From contig NZ_JAOQJU010000020.1 of the NCBI RefSeq assembly GCF_025567385.1, positions 1-53,687 of the forward strand: a DNA stretch of 53,687 nucleotides, read 5' to 3'. The notes under the pieces are model-generated. The model made no database searches and was not told where the DNA came from. It worked only from the letters and a program-made list of their open reading frames with translations. This DNA is from Claveliimonas acetigenes. Lineage in GTDB: Bacteria > Bacillota > Clostridia > Lachnospirales > Lachnospiraceae. Positions 17,884 through 26,290 of the stretch are shown here, in pieces. Made by a program: the position numbers and the translations under genes. Position 1 is the stretch's first letter, and each line of letters begins with the position of its first letter.

Positions 17884-17962
17884 AGTCTCACACCTAACCT
17901 CCCCTCCAGCCCTATATTGTGCATCATACGACTGTTCGGGTATATTTATTGCACTACATACG

Positions 17963-17990
17963 ATTATACCACATATTTTCCCCGCGTCAA
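17963..17990 (-). promoter_or_regulatory. Sigma-A promoter of rpsU
   Basis: TTGACG (17985-17990) and TATAAT (17963-17968) on the minus strand, 16-bp spacer, directly after the alaS stop. Confidence 0.75.
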
Positions 17991-18009
17991 TGATTTTTCA
18001 TTATTTTTT

Positions 18010-20649
18010 CTATGCAATCTGATTCTCTAATACTTCTTTTGCTTTCGCAAGGGCATCTTCAATTCCTGCAGGGTTCTTTCCTCCTGCCTGCGCCATATTC
18101 GGCCGTCCGCCGCCGCCGCCGCCCACAAGGGAAGCGACCTCCTTAATCAGATTACCGGCGTGGGCTCCTTTTTCCATTGCTCCCTGTGTCGCTGTAGCCA
18201 TAAGGTTGACCTTGCCTTCGCCAGCAGATGCAATCACAACCACGCCTTCCCCAAGCTTCTCTTTCATCTGATCGCCCAGATCGCGCAGTCCGTTCATGTC
18301 GATGCCTTCTACCTTCACGGCAAGAAGTTTTACACCTTTTACTTCTGTAACCTGGTTCATAACATCACCCATCGCATCTTTGGCAAGTTTACTCTTCAGG
18401 CTTTCCACTTCGCTGTGCAGCGCTTTATTTTCGGAAAGAAGGTGGGTAATCTTTTCTGTCAGCCTGCCTGCAGATGCTTTCACAAGACGGGAAGTATCCT
18501 TCATCTCCTGCTCCAGCTCGTCATAATACTGCAAAAGCCCTTTGGATGTCAGAGCCTCTATTCTGCGCACGCCTGCAGATACGCCTGTCTCAGAGATAAT
18601 TTTAAACGCCGTAATAACACCTGTATTCTCTACGTGAGTACCGCCGCAGAATTCTTTTGAGACATCTCCCATACTTACAACCCGGACAATATCCCCGTAT
18701 TTTTCTCCGAACAGAGCCGCCGCTCCTGTCTTCCTTGCCTCTTCAATCGGCATGTTTTCTGCCTTTACAGGGAGACATTTTGCTATATTTTCGTTGACAA
18801 TCGTCTCGACTTTTTTGATTTCTTCTTCCGTCAGCGCAGAAAAATGGGTAAAATCAAAACGAAGCCTGTTCTCATTTACAGAGGAACCTGCCTGCTCTAC
18901 ATGGCTGCCAAGCACGATGCGCAAAGCTGCCTGAAGCAGATGGGTAGCGCTGTGGTTCCTTGCAGAAAGGGCACGCTTTTCTTCATCCACTTTCAACACT
19001 GCCGTATCTCCGGTTTTTATCATTCCGGATACCACACAGCCTACATGGCCGATTTTACCGCCAGCAGCTTTTACCGTATCCTCTACCCGGAATTCACCTT
19101 CTGCTGTCGTAATTACGCCATTATCCGCTTCTTGTCCGCCGCTGGTTGCATAAAAAGGAGTTTCCTCTACAAAGATAGTTCCTCTTTCTCCGTCGGAGAG
19201 AGCTTCTACAATCTCTTTTTCCGTAGTAACAACTGTAATCTTAGACTCATGTGTCAAAGTTTCATATCCTACAAACCTGCTTGTTACAGAAGGGTCGATC
19301 TCATCATATACCGTAGCATCCGTGCCGCTATAACTATGTTCGCCGAATGTACCTTTTGAAGTATCCCGCTGTGCCTTCGCAGCCGCCTGAAAGCCTTCTT
19401 CATCAATCTGCATACCTTTTTCTTCCAAAATCTCTTTGGTAAGGTCTACAGGGAACCCATAGGTATCATACAGACGGAAGGCTTCCTCTCCTGACAATAC
19501 CTTCTCTCCTTTTTTCTCCATCTCTGCTTCCATACCTGCAAGGATGGAAAGACCCTGGTCGATTGTCTTATTGAACTGTTCTTCCTCTTTAGTGATGACC
19601 TTAAAGATAAAATCCTTCTTCTCTTCCAGCTCCGGATAGCCATCCTTTGATCCTTCAATCACGGTCGTGGCAAGTGTTACAAGGAATTCTCCCTGAATGC
19701 CAAGCAGTCTTCCATGGCGGCAGGCTCTCCTTAACAGACGGCGAAGCACATACCCGCGTCCGCTGTTGGACGGCATAATTCCATCCGATACCATAAATGT
19801 AACGGAACGAATATGGTCGGTAATCACACGGATAGACACATCCGTATCGTAATCCTTGCCGTATTCTACTCCGGCAAGACGGCACACATGTTCACGCAGA
19901 GCATGAAGCGTATCAATGTCAAACATAGATTCTACATCCTGCACGATACATGCCAGACGCTCTAACCCCATGCCGGTATCAATATTTTTCTGTTCCAATT
20001 CCGTATAATGATTATGACCGTCGTTATCAAACTGGGTAAATACATTATTCCAGATTTCCATGTAACGGTCGCAGTCACAGCCTACCGTACACCCCGGTTT
20101 TCCACAGCCGTACTTCTCTCCACGGTCATAATATACCTCTGAACAGGGGCCGCAGGGGCCGGAACCATGTTCCCAGAAATTATCTTCCTTTCCAAAACGG
20201 AAAATCCGCTCTTCCGGAATCCCAATATCTTTATTCCAGATATCCCATGCTTCATCATCATCCTCATATACAGATGGATATAATCTGTCCGGATCAAGTC
20301 CTACCACTTCCGTCAGGAATTCCCACGTCCAGGCAATTGCCTCTTTTTTAAAATAATCCCCAAACGAGAAATTTCCCAGCATTTCGAAAAAAGTACCGTG
20401 GCGTGCTGTCTTTCCGACATTCTCGATATCCCCTGTACGGATACACTTCTGACAGGTAGTCACTCTCTTTTTCGGCGGAATCTCCTGTCCGGTAAAATAT
20501 GGTTTCAGCGGTGCCATACCGGAATTAATCAACAACAGACTTTTGTCGTTGTGAGGCACCAGGGAAAAGCTTTTCATTGCCAGATGTTCCTTGCTTTCAA
20601 AGAATTCAAGGAACATTCTTCTCAATTCATTTACTCCGTATTTCTGCAT
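18010..20649 (-). CDS. alaS: Alanyl-tRNA synthetase
   Basis: 879 aa, full length. It charges tRNAAla and edits Ser/Gly mischarging. The class-II catalytic core is at about 1-240 (LVPHNDKSLLLINSGMAPLKPYF; GMGLERLACIVQ). The editing domain has its zinc ligands in HSATHLLQAAL (near residue 565) and CGGTHVENTG (near 665). The C-terminal domain ends in the Gly-rich GGGGGGRPNMAQAGG typical of AlaRS. Clostridial alaS is often T-box controlled, but here the leader is only about 25 nt, so no T-box fits. A perfect TTGACA-N17-TATAAT promoter drives it. Confidence 0.97.
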   Translation of the reverse strand: MQKYGVNELRRMFLEFFESKEHLAMKSFSLVPHNDKSLLLINSGMAPLKPYFTGQEIPPKKRVTTCQKCIRTGDIENVGKTARHGTFFEMLGNFSFGDYFKKEAIAWTWEFLTEVVGLDPDRLYPSVYEDDDEAWDIWNKDIGIPEERIFRFGKEDNFWEHGSGPCGPCSEVYYDRGEKYGCGKPGCTVGCDCDRYMEIWNNVFTQFDNDGHNHYTELEQKNIDTGMGLERLACIVQDVESMFDIDTLHALREHVCRLAGVEYGKDYDTDVSIRVITDHIRSVTFMVSDGIMPSNSGRGYVLRRLLRRACRHGRLLGIQGEFLVTLATTVIEGSKDGYPELEEKKDFIFKVITKEEEQFNKTIDQGLSILAGMEAEMEKKGEKVLSGEEAFRLYDTYGFPVDLTKEILEEKGMQIDEEGFQAAAKAQRDTSKGTFGEHSYSGTDATVYDEIDPSVTSRFVGYETLTHESKITVVTTEKEIVEALSDGERGTIFVEETPFYATSGGQEADNGVITTAEGEFRVEDTVKAAGGKIGHVGCVVSGMIKTGDTAVLKVDEEKRALSARNHSATHLLQAALRIVLGSHVEQAGSSVNENRLRFDFTHFSALTEEEIKKVETIVNENIAKCLPVKAENMPIEEARKTGAAALFGEKYGDIVRVVSMGDVSKEFCGGTHVENTGVITAFKIISETGVSAGVRRIEALTSKGLLQYYDELEQEMKDTSRLVKASAGRLTEKITHLLSENKALHSEVESLKSKLAKDAMGDVMNQVTEVKGVKLLAVKVEGIDMNGLRDLGDQMKEKLGEGVVVIASAGEGKVNLMATATQGAMEKGAHAGNLIKEVASLVGGGGGGRPNMAQAGGKNPAGIEDALAKAKEVLENQIA

Positions 20650-20680
20650 AACGTCCTCCTCAAAATTCGACTATCTTTTT

Positions 20681-20709
20681 ATTATAAAGATAAGCCCGCC
20701 GTTTGTCAA
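20681..20709 (-). promoter_or_regulatory. Consensus sigma-A promoter of alaS
   Basis: TTGACA (20704-20709) and TATAAT (20681-20686) on the minus strand with a 17-bp spacer, a perfect consensus. The -35 box falls in the loop of the hairpin at 20694-20717. Confidence 0.85.
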
Positions 20710-20717
20710 CGGCGGGC
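20694..20717 (-). terminator. GC-rich hairpin after the hydrogenase gene
   Basis: GCCCGCCGT (20694-20702) pairs with ACGGCGGGC (20709-20717), loop 6 nt. It sits 30 bp past the hydrogenase stop. The downstream T-run is weak (TTATCTTTA), so termination may be partial. It overlaps the alaS promoter. Confidence 0.55.
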
Positions 20718-20747
20718 AAACAGCTTCCTTATTGGTTTTCAGGCTGT

Positions 20748-22256
20748 TTACTTCAATTCAATCTCGGCTAATTCCTTCGGCGGAAGAGATTTCGTGGACG
20801 CTTTTACAAAGTCTTTAATCTTTTTCTGTGCCTTCGGTACCGGAATATTGGTTCCGGCTCCGGCTACGCATCCGCCCGGGCAGCCCATTCCTTCAATCAG
20901 ACAGCCGTTCATCTTTCCTGCCTTCGCAAGCATAAGAGTCTTCCGGCACTCTGCCAATCCTTCTGCATGCTCCACATTGACCTCCACATCCGGATAATAC
21001 TCATGGATACATTTCTCAATTGCATCTGCCACGCCGCCTGCTACCGCATATCCACGGCCTGCCCCTGTCGCGTTATGGAAGGAAGATTCTGCCTCATATT
21101 CTTCCAGATTGATATCCTTCGCATCGAACATCGCCTGTAGTTCTTCAAAAGTAATGACAAAATCCACATCGCTCCTTACTGTTCTTCTCATTGCTTCCAG
21201 TTTTTTCGCCGCACAAGGTCCTATAAATACAACGCGGGCATTCGGATGCTCTTTCTTAATGGTACGCGCAGTAGCAACCATAGGCGTCAGTTCCTGGGAA
21301 ATCTGGTCAATCATATCCGGGAAGAATTTCTTCGCCATCATCGCCCAGGATGGGCAGCAGGAAGTAAGCAAGAACGGAAGTTCTCCGGTAGTCACCTTCT
21401 CTACATAATGATGTGCCTCAGAAATCGCCCCGATATCTGCTCCTAATGCGACCTCATACATTTCCGCAAATCCAAGTTCACGAAGAGCTGCCTTCAAATT
21501 TCTGGGGGTAATATTATCCCCGAACTGTCCCACAAACGCAGGTGCAATCTCTGCAATAATCTCATCACCTTCACTAAGCGCACGGGCAAGCTGGAAAATC
21601 TGAGATTTATCAGAAATAGCGCCAAACGGACAGTTTACCATACACATGCCGCAAGATACACATTTGTCATTATTAATATGTGCACGCCCCATATTATCTG
21701 TCTCAATCGCTCCCACGCCGCATGCTTTGGCACAGGGACGGGTCTTCTGTGAAATAGCATCATACGGACATGCTGATTTACATTTCCCACACTTAATACA
21801 TTTGGTCTGATCTATGTAGGAACGGCCATTCACCATGGAAATAGCCCCTTTCGGACAGACCTCCATACAAGGATGCGCAAGGCACCCTTTACACATGTTA
21901 CTGACTTCGTACCCCTTCTCCTCACACGCCTCACAAGCGGAAGGAATCACCTGCATAAGCGGCGGTTCATAATACTTGTCAGAAATATTGCTTGATTCTA
22001 CACCGGCAGTAAGATGAACCGGCTTGTCCTCCGGACGCAGCGAAAGTCCCATCGCAAGGCGCAGCCGCTCTCTTACGACCGCACGGGCACGATATACGCT
22101 CTCCCTGTATCTTGTCTCATCATTCACCATCTTATATGGAATCGCTTCCATATCATCACACAACGTCTCCTCATTTGCATGAAACCCCAATCTTGCAACT
22201 TCCTCAAATACCTGCCTTCTTAATTTTCTGACAGTCGTATCCAGTCCTCTCATCAT
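20748..22256 (-). CDS. Monomeric [FeFe]-hydrogenase-like iron-sulfur protein (group B type)
   Basis: 502 aa. The N-terminal 115 residues are unassigned. Then come several [4Fe-4S] ferredoxin motifs (CKGCLAHPCMEVCPKGAI, CIKCGKCKSACPYDAI, CVSCGMCMVNCPFGAI). The C-terminal H-cluster domain (about 225-500) has L1 TSCCPSW intact. The other two signatures differ from classic HydA: L2 is GPCAAKK rather than MPCTAKK, and L3 is EGMGCPGGCVAGAG rather than MACPGGCINGGG. These changes are of the kind seen in group B or sensory-like enzymes, so H2 production, uptake or sensing are all possible. Maturation genes (hydE, F, G) are not in the window. The start is one of two adjacent ATGs after GGAGGAAAGGACCT. 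It has its own promoter within the gap after metH. Confidence 0.85.
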   Translation of the reverse strand: MMRGLDTTVRKLRRQVFEEVARLGFHANEETLCDDMEAIPYKMVNDETRYRESVYRARAVVRERLRLAMGLSLRPEDKPVHLTAGVESSNISDKYYEPPLMQVIPSACEACEEKGYEVSNMCKGCLAHPCMEVCPKGAISMVNGRSYIDQTKCIKCGKCKSACPYDAISQKTRPCAKACGVGAIETDNMGRAHINNDKCVSCGMCMVNCPFGAISDKSQIFQLARALSEGDEIIAEIAPAFVGQFGDNITPRNLKAALRELGFAEMYEVALGADIGAISEAHHYVEKVTTGELPFLLTSCCPSWAMMAKKFFPDMIDQISQELTPMVATARTIKKEHPNARVVFIGPCAAKKLEAMRRTVRSDVDFVITFEELQAMFDAKDINLEEYEAESSFHNATGAGRGYAVAGGVADAIEKCIHEYYPDVEVNVEHAEGLAECRKTLMLAKAGKMNGCLIEGMGCPGGCVAGAGTNIPVPKAQKKIKDFVKASTKSLPPKELAEIELK

Positions 22257-22292
22257 AGGTCCTTTCCTCCTAAATTCCTTTCTTATATATTA

Positions 22293-22321
22293 AATATACT
22301 GAATTGACAAAACCATGTCAA
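22293..22321 (-). promoter_or_regulatory. Sigma-A promoter of the hydrogenase gene with a dyad over -35
   Basis: TTGACA (22316-22321) and TATATT (22293-22298), 17-bp spacer, right after the metH stop. TTGACA recurs inverted as TGTCAA after six bases (22304-22321), forming a perfect dyad that could be an operator. Confidence 0.7.
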
Positions 22322-22322
22322 C

Positions 22323-24719
22323 TTAATTTCCTTTTCCAAAAACCTTCTGTGCATAATGGACAGATTGCATCGCATCTTTTCCATAGAAATCCGCGCCTAT
22401 CATATCTGCATATTCCTGATTGAGAACAGCTCCGCCCACCATCACAAGGCAGTCCGGCTTTGCCTTTCTAAGCTGTCTGATAGTCTCCTCCATACTGGTC
22501 ACGGTTGTCGTCATCAGTGCACTTAACCCTACCAATTTCACCTTCTGCTCCACTGCCGTTTCCACAATCTTCTCCGGTGCTACATCTTTCCCCAAATCAA
22601 TCACATCAAAACTGTAATTTTCAAGAAGAACCTTTACGATATTTTTTCCGATATCGTGGATATCCCCCTTTACAGTAGCCAAAATAATCTTATCTTTCTT
22701 CTCTTCCGTATAATCACTCTTGGCTAAAACCTCTTTCAACACGGCAAATGCCTGTTTTGCAGCATCGGCACTCATAAGAAGCTGCGGGAGGAATACTGTT
22801 CCTTTCTCAAAGCCCTTTCCTACCACATCAAGCGCAGGGATTAACTGTGTGTTAATAATAGAAAGGGGGGCTTCTTCCTTCACAAGCTCAGCGGTTAGTT
22901 GGTGCGCTTCCTCCTTCAGTCCCCGTTCAATTGCTTCCTTCAGGCTGATTTTGCTCTGTCCTCCCACCGTGGGCGCGGCAGCCGGGACCTGGCTCCCATA
23001 CCGTTCAATGTATGCCGTAAAATTTTCGTCATAATTCATCAGCGCACAGAAAGAATAATAAGAACGCATCATATCTTCCGAAGACGGATTGATAATTCCG
23101 GCGCTCAATCCGTTCTGCATCGCCATTGTATAAAAATTAGCGTTTATAGCAGGTCTGTATGGGAGTCCAAAAGAAATGTTAGATACACCCAGCACCGTCC
23201 TCACTCCCAGTTTGTCCCTTACCAGACGCAGCGCCTCCAATGTGGTTTTTGCTCCTTCCGGGTCAGAACTTATAGTCATGGCAAGAACATCTATTACAAT
23301 ATCTTTTTTATCAATGCCGTATTTTGCAGCTTCTGCTATAATTTTCTCTGCTATTTTAAGACGGCCGTTGGCTGTCTGTGGAATTCCCTCTTCGTCAATG
23401 GTAAGTCCGATTACCACACCGCCGTATTTCTGAATCAAAGGGAATACTGCTTCCATGGATTCTTTCTTACCGTTCACTGAATTTACCATGGGCTTACCAT
23501 TATAAATGCGCATGGCCGCTTCCATCGCTTCAATGTCTACCGTATCAATCTGCAGTGGAAGGCTGGTAATACTCTGCAGTTCTTTCACCGCCTCCTGCAT
23601 CATCGCCACCTCATCTATATCCGGAAGTCCTACGTTAACGTCCAGAATATGGGCGCCTTTGTCCTGCTGGGTAATCGCCTCTTTCAAGAGATAATCCATA
23701 TCGTGGTCTTTTAAAGCCTGCTTCATCCGCTTCTTTCCGGTTGGATTGATCCGCTCTCCTATAATCACCGGTTTATCTCCGATTACCACCGCCCTGCCAT
23801 AAGAAGATACGATGGTATCCGTTTTCTTCACCGGAGTTTTTACAGGAATCTTTCTGCAGGCTTCCGTCATCCTGAAAATATGCTCCGGCGTCGTTCCGCA
23901 GCATCCCCCGATTAAACATGCCCCCGTCTCCACAATCCTTTTCATTGTCTGCGCGAAGTCTTCCGGCGTTACATCATAATAGGTCACTCCGTCCTTCTGC
24001 TTGGGAAGTCCCGCATTTGGCTTCACAATGACAGGAAGTGACGTAACCGCCAGGATCTGCTCCAGAATCGGAAGCATCTGCTCCGGTCCCAGTCCACAGT
24101 TAATGCCCAAAGCATCTACTCTAAGACCTTCCAGCATGGCGACAACTGCGGGAACATCCCCACCGGTAAGCAGCTTTCCTTTCTCATCAAAAATCATTGT
24201 TGCAAATACAGGAAGCGTCGTATTTTCCTTTGCCGCAAGGACCGCCGCCTTCATCTCATAGGTGTCACTCATGGTTTCTATATGGATTAAGTCAGCTCCC
24301 GCTTCCTCTCCATATTTCACTGCCTCTGCAAAAGCCTCATAAGCCTTTTCAAACGACAGATCTCCCATAGGCTGTAAAAGTTTCCCGGTGGGACCAATAT
24401 CCAGCGCCACGTAAACTTCCCTTCCATCGCGCACGCCCTGCTCTGCTCCTTTTCGCGCATTCTCAATCGCCGCTGTCACAATCTCCTTAAGTCCATACTC
24501 TCGACTGTGAAACTTCAAAGCATTCGCTCCAAAAGTGTTCGTCAATATAATATCGCTCCCGGCTTCAAAATACTTTCTGTGGATTTCCACCACCGCTTCT
24601 GCGTGTTCCAGATTCCATATTTCCGGAAGTTCCCCTGGCAAAAGTCCTTTTGCCTGAAGAAGCGTTCCCATTCCGCCGTCAAAAAATAATAATTCTTTCC
24701 CAAGTCTGTCTCTTAGCAT
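22323..24719 (-). CDS. metH: Cobalamin-dependent methionine synthase, catalytic part
   Basis: 798 aa from the ATG that has CGGAGG eight bases upstream; a longer frame exists but has no site. It transfers the methyl group of 5-methyl-THF to homocysteine. The homocysteine-binding domain (about 1-290) has the zinc ligands ending in GGCCGTTPEH. The pterin-binding domain is about 315-570 (INVGLPDIDEV). The B12 domains are about 600-798, with the cobalt-ligand histidine in VKGDIHDIGKNIV. The reactivation domain of about 300 aa at the C-terminus of E. coli MetH is absent and is supplied by the gene just upstream, whose end overlaps this start by 7 bp. Confidence 0.93.
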   Translation of the reverse strand: MLRDRLGKELLFFDGGMGTLLQAKGLLPGELPEIWNLEHAEAVVEIHRKYFEAGSDIILTNTFGANALKFHSREYGLKEIVTAAIENARKGAEQGVRDGREVYVALDIGPTGKLLQPMGDLSFEKAYEAFAEAVKYGEEAGADLIHIETMSDTYEMKAAVLAAKENTTLPVFATMIFDEKGKLLTGGDVPAVVAMLEGLRVDALGINCGLGPEQMLPILEQILAVTSLPVIVKPNAGLPKQKDGVTYYDVTPEDFAQTMKRIVETGACLIGGCCGTTPEHIFRMTEACRKIPVKTPVKKTDTIVSSYGRAVVIGDKPVIIGERINPTGKKRMKQALKDHDMDYLLKEAITQQDKGAHILDVNVGLPDIDEVAMMQEAVKELQSITSLPLQIDTVDIEAMEAAMRIYNGKPMVNSVNGKKESMEAVFPLIQKYGGVVIGLTIDEEGIPQTANGRLKIAEKIIAEAAKYGIDKKDIVIDVLAMTISSDPEGAKTTLEALRLVRDKLGVRTVLGVSNISFGLPYRPAINANFYTMAMQNGLSAGIINPSSEDMMRSYYSFCALMNYDENFTAYIERYGSQVPAAAPTVGGQSKISLKEAIERGLKEEAHQLTAELVKEEAPLSIINTQLIPALDVVGKGFEKGTVFLPQLLMSADAAKQAFAVLKEVLAKSDYTEEKKDKIILATVKGDIHDIGKNIVKVLLENYSFDVIDLGKDVAPEKIVETAVEQKVKLVGLSALMTTTVTSMEETIRQLRKAKPDCLVMVGGAVLNQEYADMIGADFYGKDAMQSVHYAQKVFGKGN

Positions 24720-25366
24720 TCTTCGTTCCTCCGATAGATACAATCTGTTTTATCACACAATTCGCAGCCTTTTATATGGCAGGGGGCTTCTGTCTCACTT
24801 ACTCCGATTACTGCCGTTACAGATTTCATGGGTGTAAGCATACAACCGTCCGTCATTGTAAGTCCAATCGTCTTGGCGGCATCAAGCATTGCAAGCAGCA
24901 CTCCCTGATGCTCAATTCCAAAGTCTCCGTATCCCGGGCTAAACCTCGGCCGCAGATACTTTCCCTCTCCGGCCAGCTTCTCAGCTATCTCACGCTGTTT
25001 CTCATCCAGAAACTCTTCCAACATGGCGGCAGCAGCAGCCTGACAGATTACTGCCCTTGCCATATCTGTGAGGGAATATCGTTTCATCAGCATATCCACA
25101 CCCACACCCAAGGTAGCACCCAGAACAATCACCTCAGAACATCCCTTCATATTTTTGCTTAAATTCTTACTTACAATATGCATTTTCCCTATACGCAGAC
25201 TTCCGTCCTTCTCCCGGGACAATTCAAAAATGCGATAGATGATTCTCTTCTGCGCCACATCCGCAAGCTCCCGAAAGCACTCGTCAAGCATCGCATATAC
25301 ATGATCATCTACCGCATGTTTTCCATATCCCAGGTAACGAATAGCTTCCTTCGTTTCCTTATTCAT
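24713..25366 (-). CDS. Free-standing MetH activation-domain protein
   Basis: 217 aa. It corresponds to the AdoMet-dependent reactivation domain of MetH: the RPRFSPGYGDFGIEHQ motif (near residue 140), MTDGCMLTPMKSVTAVIG (near 170) and a C-terminal cysteine cluster (CHIKGCELCDKTDCIYR). It would re-methylate oxidised cob(II)alamin on the separate MetH using SAM and an electron donor. The Cys-rich tail may hold an Fe-S cluster as that donor, which is inference. It lies between metF and metH and overlaps metH by 7 bp. Confidence 0.85.
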   Translation of the reverse strand: MNKETKEAIRYLGYGKHAVDDHVYAMLDECFRELADVAQKRIIYRIFELSREKDGSLRIGKMHIVSKNLSKNMKGCSEVIVLGATLGVGVDMLMKRYSLTDMARAVICQAAAAAMLEEFLDEKQREIAEKLAGEGKYLRPRFSPGYGDFGIEHQGVLLAMLDAAKTIGLTMTDGCMLTPMKSVTAVIGVSETEAPCHIKGCELCDKTDCIYRRNEEC

Positions 25367-25375
25367 CCTTCGCTC

Positions 25376-26245
25376 CTATGCCTTTAGTATTTCCGACAGA
25401 TTATTCATAATGGCCCCTGCCACTTCCGGTTTATTCATAGAATAAACGTGAATACACTGGATTCCATTGGCAATCAAATCAATAATCTGATCTGTAGCAT
25501 ATGCTATTCCCGCCTGCTTCATAGCCTCAGGATTCTCTCCAAAATGATCCACAATCGCCCGGAAACGCTCCGGCAATATGGTTCCTGAAAGCTCACAGAT
25601 CCTTTTCACCTGTTTCCCATTTGTAACCGGCATAATACCTGGCAAAACGGGAATGGTAATCCCCTGTTCCCGTATTCTATACAAAAAATTATAGAGAATA
25701 CTGTTATCAAAAAACATCTGTGTTGTCAGGAAATCCACGCCGCAGTCCACTTTCTGTTTCAGATGACGGATATCATCTTTCTTATGCTCTGTCTCCACAT
25801 GCCCTTCCGGATAGCATGCAGCACCGATGCAGAAATCTCCCTGCGCCTTGATATCCTCAATCAATTCATACGCATATTTATAATGATTCGGAAGCGGAAA
25901 TTCTGTACTCTTCGGTATGTCGCCTCTAAGTGCAAGTATATTCTCAATTCCATTCTCTTTCAGCCTGTCTATCACCTGGTGTACTTCTTCCTTTGTAGAA
26001 GATACACAAGTCAAATGTGCAAGACTCGGTACTCCGAAATCTTCCTTAATCTTCGATGCAATCTTTACCGTATTCTTGCTGGTTCCTCCCCCCGCTCCAT
26101 AGGTCACACTGATAAACGCGGGCTTAAGCGACGCAATCTTCTCTGTTGCCGAAAGCACGCTGTCGTAAGCGGCCTCCGTCTTCGGCGGAAACACTTCAAA
26201 TGATATATGTACTTTGTTATCTTTTAATACGTCTTTGATTTTCAT
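25376..26245 (-). CDS. metF: 5,10-methylenetetrahydrofolate reductase
   Basis: 289 aa, the normal bacterial size. It reduces methylene-THF to 5-methyl-THF, the methyl donor for MetH, using a TIM-barrel flavoprotein fold. Visible family motifs: SFEVFPPKTE near residue 15, FISVTYGAGGGTSKNT near 40, LALRGDIP near 105, GAACYPEGH near 140 and DFLTTQMFFDN near 170. It is the first gene of the metF-activator-metH unit (9 bp before the next gene). glgA ends 45 bp upstream with no obvious terminator, so read-through is possible. Confidence 0.95.
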   Translation of the reverse strand: MKIKDVLKDNKVHISFEVFPPKTEAAYDSVLSATEKIASLKPAFISVTYGAGGGTSKNTVKIASKIKEDFGVPSLAHLTCVSSTKEEVHQVIDRLKENGIENILALRGDIPKSTEFPLPNHYKYAYELIEDIKAQGDFCIGAACYPEGHVETEHKKDDIRHLKQKVDCGVDFLTTQMFFDNSILYNFLYRIREQGITIPVLPGIMPVTNGKQVKRICELSGTILPERFRAIVDHFGENPEAMKQAGIAYATDQIIDLIANGIQCIHVYSMNKPEVAGAIMNNLSEILKA

Positions 26246-26290
26246 TCTCTTTCTTGTCTCTCCTTAAGCTGCTCTTTTGTATTCTTTATT

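Noticed and set aside
20650..20703. T-box leader for alaS.
   Set aside because: The promoter leaves a leader of about 25 nt, so there is no room for one.
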